Origin: Acanthochlamys bracteata
Lineage: Eukaryota; Streptophyta; Magnoliopsida; Pandanales; Velloziaceae
DNA: 64,000 nt
Direction: 5' to 3'
NCBI GenBank assembly: GCA_019914995.1
Contig: CM034128.1
Location: 10,993,501 to 11,057,500, forward strand
The position numbers and the translations under genes are program-made. Below, piece after piece: positions 35,901 through 47,083 of this stretch. How positions within the stretch are numbered: the stretch's first letter is position 1; each line of letters opens with the position of its first letter. The notes beneath the pieces are model-generated. The model saw only the letters and a list, made by a program, of their open reading frames with translations, searched no databases and was not told where the DNA came from.

Positions 35901-37024
35901 CATATTCTATATTAGGTTCCCAACATGTCATAACAAAGAATTAAAGTAGACACAGTTACTTCTCTAAAAGAATATTATGTCTATCGGTTTGAAATAAAAT
36001 TGCGCATAAACCACCAAACTATTGTACATATGTACATAAATCACACTGGTACAACATAGAAGAACACATAGTACTCATAAAATTGTACAAAATTTCATCT
36101 ACTATCAAAGAATCAAACCTGAAGCAAGAAGAAAACACCCATGGCAGCCATGTGCTCCCCCGACTGGACATGCTGGAACCCAACAAACCGAATCTGCATG
36201 GCGAGAAGCATCCCCAACACATACATGCAATTATACGCTACATAAAGCCTCATGGAATATCTCCCTGTCACCAGAAGTACCAACACATAGAGCGGCACAA
36301 GGTTGATAATAAACACATACCCACCCCAAGCTGAAACCATGTAGAAGTACCCGAAGGCAGAGGCCAGCGCCCACGCGAGCGATCCAGTGTTGACAGCCTT
36401 AACAAATAGATAAAACGTGAAGAGCAAAGCGAAGATGGCAACACCCTCATTATCATAAGATCCGGCTACAGAACGAGAGATATAACCCGGACAAATTGCG
36501 ATCAACGCAGCAGCTGTGATCCCGGCACCAGCGTCCCATACTTCCTTCCCAAATAAATAAGCAACGATCGTAGTATTCGCGGCGAAGAACGGTGCCGTGA
36601 GAACACAAACTTCACGAATATGGATGGCAAACCGAAGGAAGGATAGAATCCGATGGAGAAGATAAGCTGTGACCATGAGACCAGGAAACAAAGTTCCACC
36701 GACGATTCTACCGAGCGGGTACCACGATTCGGAATCAAACCAATTCCAGAACTCATAGAACCCATTTTGAGAAAGATAGAGAGTAGTTCGGTAGTTGAAG
36801 TAAGGATCGAACTCGTGGATCATGGATTCGTAGCGAAGAACACTGAAGAGACGGATCGAGAAAGCGAGTACGTAGATGAGACATAGGGCAGAAACGCGGA
36901 TCAAGAGCTCTTGTTGTTTTGTTTTGAGCCGGAGTGAACGATGAAAGAAGGTGAAAGGGTTGTGGGAGCCACTGACGGTGACGGAGGTGGCCGGAGAAGA
37001 GTCGGGCTTGGTCGGTGCCGCCAT
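32931..37024 (-). CDS. STT3B: Oligosaccharyltransferase catalytic subunit STT3B
   Basis: STT3 transfers the Glc3Man9GlcNAc2 glycan from dolichyl diphosphate to Asn-X-Ser/Thr in the ER lumen. Six exons close in phase: 36119-37024, 35273-35806, 34172-34626, 33902-34024, 33318-33377, 32931-33060, giving 735 residues, the length I recall for Arabidopsis STT3B. Signatures are the first lumenal acidic motif [31 protein letters not shown], and the catalytic WWDYG box followed by [15 protein letters not shown]. About a dozen hydrophobic segments precede WWDYG. The N-terminus ([21 protein letters not shown]) is of the plant STT3B type rather than STT3A. The start is the Met of MAAPTKP. An upstream in-frame Met at 37183 looks like 5' UTR. 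Confidence 0.93.
33783..33870. repeat. 47-bp tandem duplication in an STT3B intron
   Basis: The block GCATCTTGGTATTAAAATAT appears at 33793 and again at 33840, with flanking GAGTATTTGGCA also doubled. Confidence 0.85.
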
Positions 37025-40000
37025 GGTCAATGGTGATAGTGGTGGTGGAGATGGAAAATTTTGGGGATCTAAATGTTGGACATTTGTGGGGAAGCGAAGA
37101 TCAGTTGAGAGTGGATTTGGATCCGGGAGAAAGAACGAGGATGACTTGAGGGTTTTGCAGATGAGATCTACGGGATGGAACAAGGAGCAGGGATATAGGA
37201 GATAGGATCAACTCGACATTTTATTCGAATTGTTGTGAAATTTGCAGAATGGGGCCTTAATAATTAAATGTTAACTTAGAAATGGACTATTTACAACTTT
37301 TAGCTCTACTCGGAGCTCTGCAGTTATGCTTCATGGAAACTTTTCGCATGTACGAATTGTCGAACCGAATTATCGATGCAGTTGACATGAAAATTTTGTG
37401 TACGCAGATTGCAGGATAATGATAGAAGCCTACAATCTCTAAGATGTACAATCCACACTAGGATTCTGGATTGGTTCAGGCAACATGCAGCTGCTGCAAG
37501 AACATGTAAAAAAAATTCAGGAACTTGCAGCTCCAAAGCTTCATAACTATGAATGAATTTTAGGTCTGAAGTAATCAAACATACACACAGCAAAAGTTAA
37601 AAACAGGGAATTATTCAGAGAATTCATTCCATACCAAACTCCCATCAAATTCAAGAGGGATGCTAACACTGCTGTCTTCTCAAACCAGTTGATGACAAGA
37701 AGCTGTATATCAACAACAGCTGAATCTCAAGTCATCCCTCCGGTGGTACTCGTAAAGGTAAACTACCGTGCAAGTTCAGTACAATAATTCTTCTATGGCG
37801 ACAATGGTCTCGACTTGAACAAACAGCGAATGGGGTCCATGACTTGCTTGGAGAACTGCCCCAATAAAAAACAAATAGTGAAATCCGCATTCCAGACTGC
37901 TGAATCATAATTTAAAAGTAAAGAGTCATGACCATCATTGAACAAGAAATGAAACTGAAACATTGTCAACAATCCAATAACTTTGAAAAGAAAATGCCAC
38001 CACAGCATTAAGAAATGTTTGAAAATGAAAAGGGAAAATATTTACAATAACAGAAGTAGTCTTCACATGACATAGTCCAGACACATTGCATCATCCAGAC
38101 ATCCAATGTCAATGACTTCTCAAGATACAGTCTCATTTTGCATAAATTATGTAAGATCTTGATACCAAATGAAATTAGCATGTCAACTACAATAATCTAA
38201 CAACTCTGTGCTGAAACTTAGCTCAAAGGGAACATAAACAAGGCCTTCTAATTCAAAGAACTAAAGCTTTGAAGTGAGTAAAGCTCTTGATCAAGCAACT
38301 CAATACTTTCTGTTCGCATTGATGATTGAAAATATCCAATCTTGATATGCATAAAATAACCGCTCTATGTGGCACTAATTCAGACCAACGTCATCTTCAT
38401 ATAAAAATCTTTAGTGAAGAGGGGGAGGAATTTAACGAATATTATCATCTCACACTAACAAGAGGATATGAATACTGATAATCAAATATCTCAACCAGAA
38501 CTGAGAGATCATCCAAGAGAGGATCCAGAAGGAACGACAGAGCTTGGAAAAACAAAATGAAGGTAAGAACTTACCAGAACTAATAATCATAAATGACCTA
38601 ATCTATAAGAACACTGGAAGTAGCAGTAAACCACTTAGCAATGAACCCGCGAGATGCTTGAGCATCTTATGAAACAAGTGAAGCAACTTCGAGCAAGCTG
38701 CTTGAGCACCTTCTAAAAGCCCCTTGAGGTGGCTTGGTTGCTGAGTAGCAGTCAAAGAAGGAGAAGAAGCATGCAGGTAGCTCATAGGGGTGATGCCCTA
38801 ACTTGCACAGCGTGCTTCAGCTCCTTACAAGCTGCCTGCATATCAGTTGACCTCGAAGCTTCTTAAGAAGCTTGCGACAGATCTGCTTCAGTTATATGTT
38901 TCACCTGCTTGTAAGGTGCTTAAAAGGGTGCATAGAAGACATTTATTACCATTCTCTGAAGGCTTAGACAAGCCGCTAAGTGTTTGGTTGGAGATGACAA
39001 AAGAAGCTTGTACCAACTTTAAGGAATGCATTAGCTACATGTTTCACCTATGTGCTTGGGACACTTTCCAACTTCCTGAAGTGTAGTGTTGTAACACTAC
39101 TACTTAATGAATTTTTTTATGGCGATTGTCTGTGAATTTTACTCTCTCTCAGGAGAGGTTTTCCCCTGTAAACCCTTATGTTTCTTATGATTTTACATCT
39201 CATTCCTGATACTATATCTGAATTGTAAGGTTCTTCAGTAAGCTTTAATCTTATTGGCTTCCGCTGCAAGCCCTCTGTCAAGACATGTTTATCCCCAACA
39301 TAAAGAATTAGCTACTTTTTGTAGTCACTTGAAAGAAGTTAGTCCACTAAAAGATTGTATGGCAATATTGTTTAATTAAGATAAAAAGAACCACATAACA
39401 TTCGAATTTAGGACTTAATAGACTAGCAGCACTTTTCAACCCTCCACATATGACTTAAGTACACTTATGGCACTGTTTCTTCTTAGAAATCTTCCTAAGC
39501 AGCTAAAGTAACTACTATTTAAAAAAAATTTAAGATGCTTAAGCCTTCATATCTTTGATACAACCCCCCATTTTTGATATTTCAATTCCATATGGTGATA
39601 AGAATAAGCAGCTGGTTTGCGGGGGTGTTTGGGAGTGCTTTTGAAATGAAGCTATTCTGGAATAGAAGATATTTTTGTCCTTTTTGAAAAACGAACTCTA
39701 CTTTTTTTACCTAAAAATAATAATAATAATAATATGCAATAAAAAGATCTCACTACATAGAATTTTTCTATACTTTCTAAAATTTTAAATACATTTTCTA
39801 AATACTTATAAAAGGTGTATTGAAAAACATGAAATAAAAAATGGAAAAATTGCTTTTGGGGTAAGCAATGCCAAACGCCCCCTGCGTCTAATAACCAAAA
39901 TGCTCGAAGCAGTCGAAGTACAGAAGCCAATTGACCTACTCAATAGCGCAACTAATTAGCAGCCAAATACAATAATTAAGAGTTTTCACCAAAATGATCA

Positions 40001-40234
40001 AATAAATCATAGATGCTTGAATTAAGAAAGTCATAGTAAATAGCTACCAATAATAAACATTTATTCCTGCTCAAAATTTCTGTATAAGCAACTAACTGAG
40101 TCTAATGAATCCATCAAAATACAGACTTTGAAATTCCAACAGTCCCTAAGCATACCTGCATAATGAGGACCAAGTAAATCAGAGTACACCAAACCCAAAA
40201 AGAAGCCAATTTTTCTTCCACTTCCCTACATCAT
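37025..40234. other. Region between STT3B and CLPP2
   Basis: No protein-coding gene recognised. Near STT3B it holds the promoter and 5' UTR. Near CLPP2 there is a 3'-UTR donor (GCAG|GTATGCTTAGG at about 40155), and an acceptor-like GGGGCAG at about 37861 leads into a T-rich block, so the CLPP2 transcript may extend to about 37.3 kb through UTR introns. At 38640-38960, blocks such as CTTGAGC and GCTTCTTAAGAAGC form small direct and inverted repeats. The Tourist-like MITE T1 is at 39621-39882. Confidence 0.45.
39621..39882. mobile_element. Tourist-like MITE, copy T1
   Basis: 262 bp with terminal inverted repeats GGGGGTGTTTGG / CCAAACGCCCCC and a flanking 3-bp duplication TGC (39618-39620 and 39883-39885). 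The internal sequence (TTTTTGAAAAACGA.CTCTA, ATGCAATAAAAAGATCTCACT) matches T2 at 41648. A 3-bp duplication and GGGnGTTTGG ends suggest a PIF/Harbinger (Tourist) relative. Confidence 0.88.
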
Positions 40235-40966
40235 TTACGCCGAACTATCATCCTTTCCTTTGCTCCCTGTATCAATAACTGCATCAGACACCAGGGAGAT
40301 TGGCCGGTTCTCAATAACCTCATCAACAAGCCCAAAATCCTTAGCCTCCTCAGGCGACATGAACATATCTCTATCCATACTCTGCTCAATCTTATCTATC
40401 TGTTGCCCAGTATGTTTCACGTATATCTTGTTCAACTTGTCTCTAACCTTCAAAATCTCCTTGGCGTGGATGGCAATATCGGCAGCCTGACCCGATGCCC
40501 CACCGGACGGCTGGTGAATCATAACACGAGCATTTGGTAAAGCTCGGCGCTCTCCCGGCGTACCAGCAGCAAGCAGGAGTGAACCCATTGAAGCTGCTTG
40601 ACCAAGGCAAAGCGTAGTAACAGGAGATCTGATATACTGCATAGTATCATAGATGGCGAGACCAGCAGTAACAGCGCCACCGGGAGAGTTGATGTACATG
40701 TGAATAGGTTTGGAAGGGTTTTCAGATTCGAGAAAGAGTAGCTGAGCGACAACAACAGCGGCGGTGTCGTCGCCGATGGGACCGTTGATACAAACGATTC
40801 GTTCCTTGAGGAGACGAGAGAAGATATCGTACGCACGCTCGCCTCGGGATGTGTGCTCGATCACCATCGGGATCAGGCCGTAAGAACGGGCTAACGGCGG
40901 AGGAGAACGCGCTGTAGTGGCGGCGCATCCGCCGCGGAGGAGAAGAGTCCCGGCGGTTTTCAACAT
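40235..40966 (-). CDS. CLPP2: Mitochondrial ClpP protease subunit (CLPP2)
   Basis: A single-exon CDS of 243 residues. ClpP is the serine peptidase that forms the tetradecameric chamber fed by ClpX in the mitochondrial matrix. The first 28 residues are Arg/Ala/Leu-rich with no acidic residue ([21 protein letters not shown]), a typical mitochondrial presequence. The conserved body follows from [24 protein letters not shown]. The catalytic triad is visible: Ser in the [11 protein letters not shown] block, His in VMIHQPSGG, and Asp in the [12 protein letters not shown] region. Length and body match the plant nuclear, mitochondrial CLPP2 rather than plastid ClpP/ClpR types. A donor in the 3' UTR suggests a spliced UTR. 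In Arabidopsis, CLPP2 sits beside HUA2. Here they are about 17 kb apart with other genes between. Confidence 0.96.
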   Translation of the reverse strand: MLKTAGTLLLRGGCAATTARSPPPLARSYGLIPMVIEHTSRGERAYDIFSRLLKERIVCINGPIGDDTAAVVVAQLLFLESENPSKPIHMYINSPGGAVTAGLAIYDTMQYIRSPVTTLCLGQAASMGSLLLAAGTPGERRALPNARVMIHQPSGGASGQAADIAIHAKEILKVRDKLNKIYVKHTGQQIDKIEQSMDRDMFMSPEEAKDFGLVDEVIENRPISLVSDAVIDTGSKGKDDSSA

Positions 40967-41152
40967 TTCGATTCCCTTATTAGGGTTTTAAAGTAGCTAA
41001 GAGAGTATGATTGGGCTCGCTCTCTCTGTCTCAATGGGGAAGAAGAAAGGTTAAAAGTGTGATGAATTTATTTTCTTTCGTTAAAAATTAAAATTTTAAT
41101 TACTTATATTTTAATTTATTTCTAATTTTTTCACGTGGCATCCTAATTCTTA

Positions 41153-41627
41153 GAAGCACCTCTCTATTTAGAATTTCAAATTTAATCTCTACCGCTATAT
41201 ATAAAAAATTATTATTTAAAAATATGTTAATAAAATTTTAACTTAAGTGAAAGATGAGTATTAGTATCAGTAAAAATGTGCAATGTGAGTTCGTAAAAAT
41301 TTTGAGAATTTATCTAGAGATGGTAAATACTCATGGTTGTTTAATAGGAGATGGTACTGTAATTAGGAGATGGTAAAAATATAATAATAAAATTTTAGCT
41401 CAATTTCTATCAGATTCTTAATTAAATAATATAAATAATAAAATTTGGTAAAAATATATTTTTTTTAATGTCATTTTTTATTAAGAAATTTAATGAATAT
41501 CGATTTGTGGTCCAATTGAGTTAAAAATTTCTCATTATATTTATAACTCAAAATCTTTTATATCCAATGATGGATATTATATTTAAAATATTTTACGCAT
41601 CTTTTTAAAATGGGTGCCCCTTAGGTG
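41153..41627. repeat. Palindromic element P4
   Basis: The left half (GCACCTCTCTATTTAGAATTTCAAATTTAATCTC..) and right half (..CAATGATGGATATTATATTTAAAATATT..GGTGCCTCT) are imperfect reverse complements. The middle carries extra sequence, including a repeated GGAGATGGTA, so this copy is longer and rearranged. The core matches P1-P3. Confidence 0.65.
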
Positions 41628-41647
41628 CCTCTATCCCCACCCATTAA

Positions 41648-41907
41648 GGGGGCGTTTGGGATTGCTTATAAAATGGAGCTTTTGTGAAATGAAGGGTATT
41701 TTTGTCTTTTTTGAAAAACGAGCTCTATTTTTTTTACTTCTAAAAAAATAATAAAAATATGCAATAAAAAGATCTCACTCCGTAGAATTTTTTTACACTT
41801 TCTAAATTTTTAAATAAATTTTTTATATATTTATAAAATATGTATTGAAAAACGTGAAATGGAGAATTGAAAAGTTGGGTTGGGGGAAAGCAAAGCCAAA
41901 CACCCCC
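41648..41907. mobile_element. Tourist-like MITE, copy T2
   Basis: 260 bp with ends GGGGGCGTTTGG / CCAAACACCCCC and a flanking TAA duplication (41645-41647 and 41908-41910), the preferred PIF/Harbinger target. Collinear with T1 over its whole length. Confidence 0.9.
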
Positions 41908-42002
41908 TAAGTCTAGTTTGAATCATTTTATTATTGAAATTCATTTGCAAAGCTCAATTACAAAATCCACTTTTGATCAATTAAAATACACTAATAAAGG
42001 CC

Positions 42003-42245
42003 CGTTTAGCATTGCATTTTGCAGCAAACGCTCGATTTTATTTTATATTTTTTAATAAATTTTTTATAATATTTTTTAAATTTTATTTAAAAATATAAAA
42101 AAATTTACATTGTAAAATTTTATTATTATTTATTATTATTATTTTTTAGATAAAATTAATAAAATTCGTTTTTTGAAGTAGGAAAAAAATACCCTCTTTT
42201 TATAAAAAAAATTCTATTTTATAAGTATTCCCAAAAATCTCTAAT
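42003..42245. mobile_element. Degenerate T-family MITE copy, opposite orientation
   Basis: Starts GCCCGTTTAGCATTGC and contains, inverted relative to T1/T2, the blocks ending in TTTTGAAGTAGGAAAAAAATACCCT and TTCTATTTTATAAG. The right terminus is eroded. Confidence 0.5.
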
Positions 42246-42962
42246 TCAATTTGGCAAAATCAAAATCTCAACAGGATGTAAGATTGCTTAATTTAGAGGT
42301 CCGATAACGTAAATACAGAAAGTTATTGAAATTCTGTAGTCTGGAGGAAATTGAAGGGCTCGATCTGACTGTTGTGCTGACAGAGTCACAAAAGGCTATT
42401 AATTTTTCAAAACGCATTACATATAAGGCCCAATAAAAGAACCAAATCAAATTTCTTTCAAAAGATCAGATTTTCTTTTTTTAGAAGGAAATTTTCGAAT
42501 AAAAGAAAATTATTTCATTAGAGCTGAAAAGCAATTACAGATCCAGTCTACTGCTTCTGTTTATCGGTTTCGGACTTTCTATAACTAATGGTGTTATTTT
42601 AATCTTCTAAAGTATTTATAATGGTCAAACATATGATCTTGACAAAATCAGTGCGCGAGAAAAGTTTCGAGTGAAATTTTTCGTAACTCAAATTTATTCC
42701 TTTGATAATATCAAGCATTTCCAAACTGCATGAATGATTGCTGGTGTTTTATCATTTGAAAAAAAAAAAACCATATTTCATGTGTTTTTCTCCGTAATGT
42801 TTTCACGGGCCAAATTGGTTGAGAGCATGAGTACTTGGGTCTGTCGGCCCAGTTATGACATGGCGGTGCTGGCTTGCGGCAATGCGGTTAATTAACTTCT
42901 CGCCCATTCCAAATTGAAGAACCAGAATTCTTTTCACGCTTGCGCTCAGAGAGAAGAGGAAG

Positions 42963-44680
42963 ATGTCTTACTTGCTTCCTCACCTTCACTCAGGATGGGC
43001 TGTCGATCAGGCGATCCTTGCCGAAGAGGAGCGGCTCGTCGTCATCCGATTCGGTCACGATTGGGATGAGACTTGCATGCAGGTTCGTGGTGGTTAGGGT
43101 TTTAATTCTAATTGGGGATTTGCTTTTCTAGCTTGTAGATTTGCGTTTTTAGTTTGGTTTTGATTGATGTTCGTGTTTCTATGATTTAGGCTTTTATGGC
43201 TTTAATTTTTGAGTAGAAATTTGTATTTGGGATGTATTTTATTGCTGTACTTGCAGAATTATGGATTTATTATATTTGAATGGATGTATTACGGTATTTG
43301 CTGAAGTTCAAAATGCAACACTGGATCAATTTCTAAAGCATGAAGAGGCATGTATAGATAATATTATGGCTAATTGTGGGTTCTAATACAACTAAGTTCT
43401 ATTTATGGATTCGTACAAACGGCAAGGTGATGGATTGTTAGACTATCGTTGACTACTTCATGAAAGTAGTTACTGCTGCAATGATGTTACTGGTGATCCC
43501 AGTAACATATACAAATTGAATTCGTATGTTTGTTAATACATGTTTCAATCACAAAGGAAATTATGATTCGAAACATGGTATCTTATTATGCCAGTAGAAT
43601 GGGAAGTATCTAAGTAGCTTGCTGTCTGATCCTCAGATTGACTAACCAGTGTGATGAGACAACGAAATCTGCTGTGAAGTGCATCTTAAGAGCCCTAGGA
43701 TAGGTTTCATTAACTGCTTTTAACCATAGATTAATTCATTTTAGCAAACACCTTGTTGGTTATCAATGTCTTTGTTATTGAGAGAGAAAAATTGTGGTAC
43801 ATCTCAGGAGCTTCTTATTGCAATAATCAGTAACATAACTAAAGCACTGGATAGCAATTGGAACACCAATTTTCTATCATGGAAGATAGCGTGGTAGTTC
43901 GGTAATTTTTTATTTGATATACAATGTTTCGAAATTTTGAAATATTCTGCCTTCTCCTTATTTTACTTGTATCTTGATTCTCAACCATTGGATGATTGAT
44001 TTATGTTTATTTCTTCGTATTGTTCCTTTACATATGCCAGGTCTCATTATTATAAACGGTGTCAATACCTATTTTTATGTGGCTTAAGACTTCTTTATTA
44101 CGAGTGTGATCCCCCAATGCCATTTTTCTGTGGACTATTGCTGCTTGAGATTACAATATATGTACATTTTTTATTAAGACATCTGTAATGTACTTGGTTG
44201 ACTTTGTACTTCTGTTTATCCGTGTATTGTCTATTTGCTTCAAAATGCTTTATTCATGTTATGACAGTTTACTTACTGGTCTATCTGAAGTCTTTATTTA
44301 GGTGGGATTTGCATAGGATAATTTAATTCGTTTTATTGATGTTATTTAAATGAATGCCTCCGTCTGTGCAGATGGATGAAGTTCTTGCTTCAGTTGCAGA
44401 GACCATCAAGAATTTTGCTGTGATATACCTAGTTGACATAACTGAAGTCCCTGATTTCAACACTATGTATGAGCTGTACGACCCATCGACAGTGATGTTC
44501 TTCTTCCGGAACAAGCACATAATGATTGATCTTGGAACTGGAAACAACAACAAGATCAACTGGGCTATGAAGGATAAGCAGGAGTTCATCGACATAGTGG
44601 AGACTGTTTACCGGGGTGCTAGAAAAGGCCGTGGACTTGTCATTGCCCCCAAAGATTACTCCACCAAATACCGTTACTAA
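42963..44680 (+). CDS. YLS8: U5 snRNP thioredoxin-like 4A protein (YLS8/DIM1)
   Basis: Two exons, 42963-43082 and 44372-44680, give 142 residues, the family length. DIM1/TXNL4A (U5-15kD) has a thioredoxin fold without the redox CxxC and is a core part of the U5 and tri-snRNP particle needed for pre-mRNA splicing. Exon 1 encodes MSYLLPHLHSGWAVDQAILA. Exon 2 runs from MDEVLASVAETIKNF through FFRNKHIMIDLGTGNNNKIN to APKDYSTKYRY. The intron falls after the CMQ codons. The protein is nearly invariant across eukaryotes and no odd residue is seen. The 1.3-kb intron has nothing recognisable in it. Confidence 0.97.
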
Positions 44681-45290
44681 GTCTCATTACCTTGCCAGTA
44701 CTCTACGGAACAACCACTATCTTGCTCATTGTATTAATTATGAACTTAGCTCTGTCGTGCTGTTTGTGGGAAAACAGGTGCCTTGCTGCATCTTCTATTG
44801 GTGTACCAATCAATATTAAGAAATCCAGTCTTTGTACTAATCACGTCTTTTACGCTTCCAAGAATTTTGACGGTGAAGGGTTTATCTAGCTGTTATTTGC
44901 TGTGTGCTAAATATTACTCTAGTCTCTTTACCAAGTTCTCGTTATTCTTTGGAGACTAAAGTATTAAATAGAGCTGGCTTTGATTGTGAAATTTGTACTA
45001 GAGTCTACTCTGCCAAGTAATAATAAACAGTTCTGAAACTACTGGATCTGCGGAAAGTTAGTGTCCAGAATTTACTGGGTATTTCTTAAGACCTTTTCCT
45101 TTAGCTTTGTGATACTTCATTCATTACGTTATACAACGACATTTTTTATCAACAACATCAACAGATCCCCTGCAAACGCAAAAGCTCGTGACGAAACTTT
45201 GCAACAAAAACGTGTGCAATTGCGCAAGCTAGTTTCCCTTAAGATGAAACAGCACACTAGCCTATGAAAAATGAGGAATATGAAAAACGT
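44681..45290. other. 3' flank of YLS8
   Basis: The YLS8 3' UTR is expected in the first 350 bases (T-rich, AATAATAAA-like signals near 45020). No gene recognised. Short frames have no family signature. Confidence 0.5.
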
Positions 45291-45296
45291 GCAAGT

Positions 45297-45443
45297 CACG
45301 TGCAGTAATAGACAGGTGCTCTGCCTTTACCACAACAACAAACCAATGAACTTGTACGAAAAGTCAGTCACGGCACACGCGTCACACTCCACGCACACGT
45401 GAACCTTAACTTCCATTTAGTTATCTTCTCTCTTCTATATAAA
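45297..45443 (+). promoter_or_regulatory. Promoter of the 75-aa gene: two G-boxes and a TATA box
   Basis: CACGTG occurs at 45297-45302 and 45396-45401, and TATATAAA at 45436-45443, about 100 bases before the ATG at 45540. The two G-boxes (the second within ACACGTGA, an ABRE-like context) suggest control by bZIP/bHLH factors, for example abscisic acid or light signalling. That is inference. Confidence 0.6.
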
Positions 45444-45539
45444 CAACCACCTCTCATGTGTTTTTTTGCTTCATATCGAACTCAAGTCATAGATTTTATT
45501 GTTGTTGATCAAAGAGGGAAGATAAAGAGAGACATTAAA

Positions 45540-45767
45540 ATGATGAAAGGAAACCGAAGTGGTGGTTGTAAGATAGCGATTGAAATGGCGCCGCCGCAGC
45601 TGGTGCAGATAGTGAAATTGAAAGCGGCAGCGAAGATCTTGGACACGATTGTGGAAGAAGATACAGCAGAGGGTGCTGCAGATGATCAGATTTTATCGAC
45701 GTCGAGGATTGAAGGTGCTGAAAATTGGTTGAAGAGCAACAACAGAAAGATGGAACTTATCTTCTGA
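45540..45767 (+). CDS. Small intronless protein of unknown function (75 aa)
   Basis: The open frame extends upstream to 45399, but a good TATA box at 45436 places transcription start inside it, so the start is the ATG at 45540 (context AAAATGATGAAAGG). I do not recognise the family. The protein is hydrophilic with no signal peptide or membrane segment. It has a predicted amphipathic stretch (PPQLVQIVKLKAAAKILDTI), an acidic middle (VEEDTAEGAADD) and a Lys/Asn-rich end (ENWLKSNNRKMELIF). A T-rich 3' region with TGATGTAAAAAGG-type signals follows. It is plausible as a real gene because of its compact promoter, ORF and UTR architecture. It could also be an orphan restricted to this lineage. Confidence 0.6.
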   Translation: MMKGNRSGGCKIAIEMAPPQLVQIVKLKAAAKILDTIVEEDTAEGAADDQILSTSRIEGAENWLKSNNRKMELIF

Positions 45768-46189
45768 TTTTGTTTTTGTTTTAGTAGTGTATATGATTAG
45801 CTAGCTAGATAGGTAGTTGTTCTTGGAATCAAAGGCTTTTGTAGCTTGTGAATGATGTAAAAAGGTTTTGAGTGAATGAATTCAGGGTTCTGATTGTGCT
45901 CCAATTTGTTTTACGATTTAGGATTTTTTTTCTTTTAACCAAAAAAGCAGTTACATATTTCATAATCACGAATTCGCTACTGCTCTTGCAGCTGATACCT
46001 GGTTGTATGGTTCTGGTATCGACTTATTTGAGTTGTATTTTAGAATATTAATTATTGCGGTCCGAATCTGCAAAATGGAAAAAATTTTGGTGGAGACGCG
46101 TGTCTTGGAGAATATATTTTCTATGTAACGGAATGGCTAAATTGAAATAGTGAAAGCAGTTTCAATAATAAGATTTGGATCGGAGTCTG
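45768..46189. other. Intergenic stretch before RPN6
   Basis: Contains the probable 3' UTR of the small gene (to about 45900) and the RPN6 promoter. Nothing else recognised. Confidence 0.5.
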
Positions 46190-46310
46190 GTTGGTTGGTT
46201 TCACTTCAACGAAAAGCAAAGCAGCGACTGAAACAAGTTTCCCTTCGCCGAATTTTTTCCTCTCTCCCACAATTTACCCTTTTTTTCCAGATCTTCGTCG
46301 GCTGCAAGGT

Positions 46311-47080
46311 TAGAAATTGAATCTTCTTCCCCGTTGTTCAATCATTTCTTTATTATGGTTTATCTGTGGTGGTTTATTGGCGCTTGATTGCCTCGCTCGC
46401 TCGCTCTCTTTTTTCGGAACCCTAATTTCTCGATTTCACGTTATGGTTCCGGATTCCTCTCAATTTTAATCGTGTTATCGATCTTTTGTAAGAATATAAT
46501 CTGGTTAATGAGATATTATTAATTATACAATTCTCATATGCTACTGTTCTTATGGTTAGCTTATTTGGAACCGTCTGCTGTTTTTACATCTATATCAGAT
46601 GATTGGGAAATTGATTGAGATGGCTTTTACTTGAGAGATTAAATTGGTTGCTTTGGAAATTGATGGTTAGTGTTAAGGTGTTTCTGTTCAGGAATTTAGA
46701 TGTTTTGTTTATGTTAAACAATGTACTTTGGAGTGGTTAGCATTGAGAGCCATAAATAATTCTGCATTACATCTTTTAGAAGTTGCTTACGCATTATTAG
46801 TAATGTCATAATAATTAAGGTTCAATGCTAAACCTTATATTAAATAAGGCAATATGGCTTAGTTTGAGATTGAATCTTGTCAATGTAGGAACTTAGTAGT
46901 TATGTTGACCAGTATCACTCATCTATATGCCTTCATTATGGAAAAGATCTATCCTGACGAGTGAAGACGTGGAGTTGTTTATATGACTACTTTCCGTTGT
47001 ATGACAAATCACGATTCTTTTTCTTTCTTCCTAATTTTATCCCTTGAAGTGCATCATTGCTTACGGGTGCTTTTATACCA
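46311..47080 (+). other. RPN6: 5'-UTR intron of RPN6
   Basis: A leader exon (about 46190-46310, pyrimidine-rich) ends CTGCAAG|GTTAGAAA. The acceptor TTTTATACCAG|CA lies three bases before the RPN6 ATG. This explains 770 bases of non-coding sequence before the start. Leader introns of this kind often raise expression of plant proteasome genes. Confidence 0.7.
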
Positions 47081-47083
47081 GCA

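Larger units (their letters stand above)
40967..42962. other. Divergent intergenic region CLPP2-YLS8 with three MITE-type elements
   Basis: Both promoters lie here. The middle is filled by a palindromic P-family element (41153-41627), Tourist-like T2 (41648-41907) and a decayed T copy (about 42000-42245). No coding region or RNA gene was recognised. Confidence 0.6.

Noticed and set aside
38600-38960. CTTGAGC/GCTTCTTAAG repeats as a possible CRISPR-like array or tandem gene
   Set aside because: Units are irregular in spacing and orientation. CRISPR arrays do not occur in plant nuclear DNA, and no coding frame persists.
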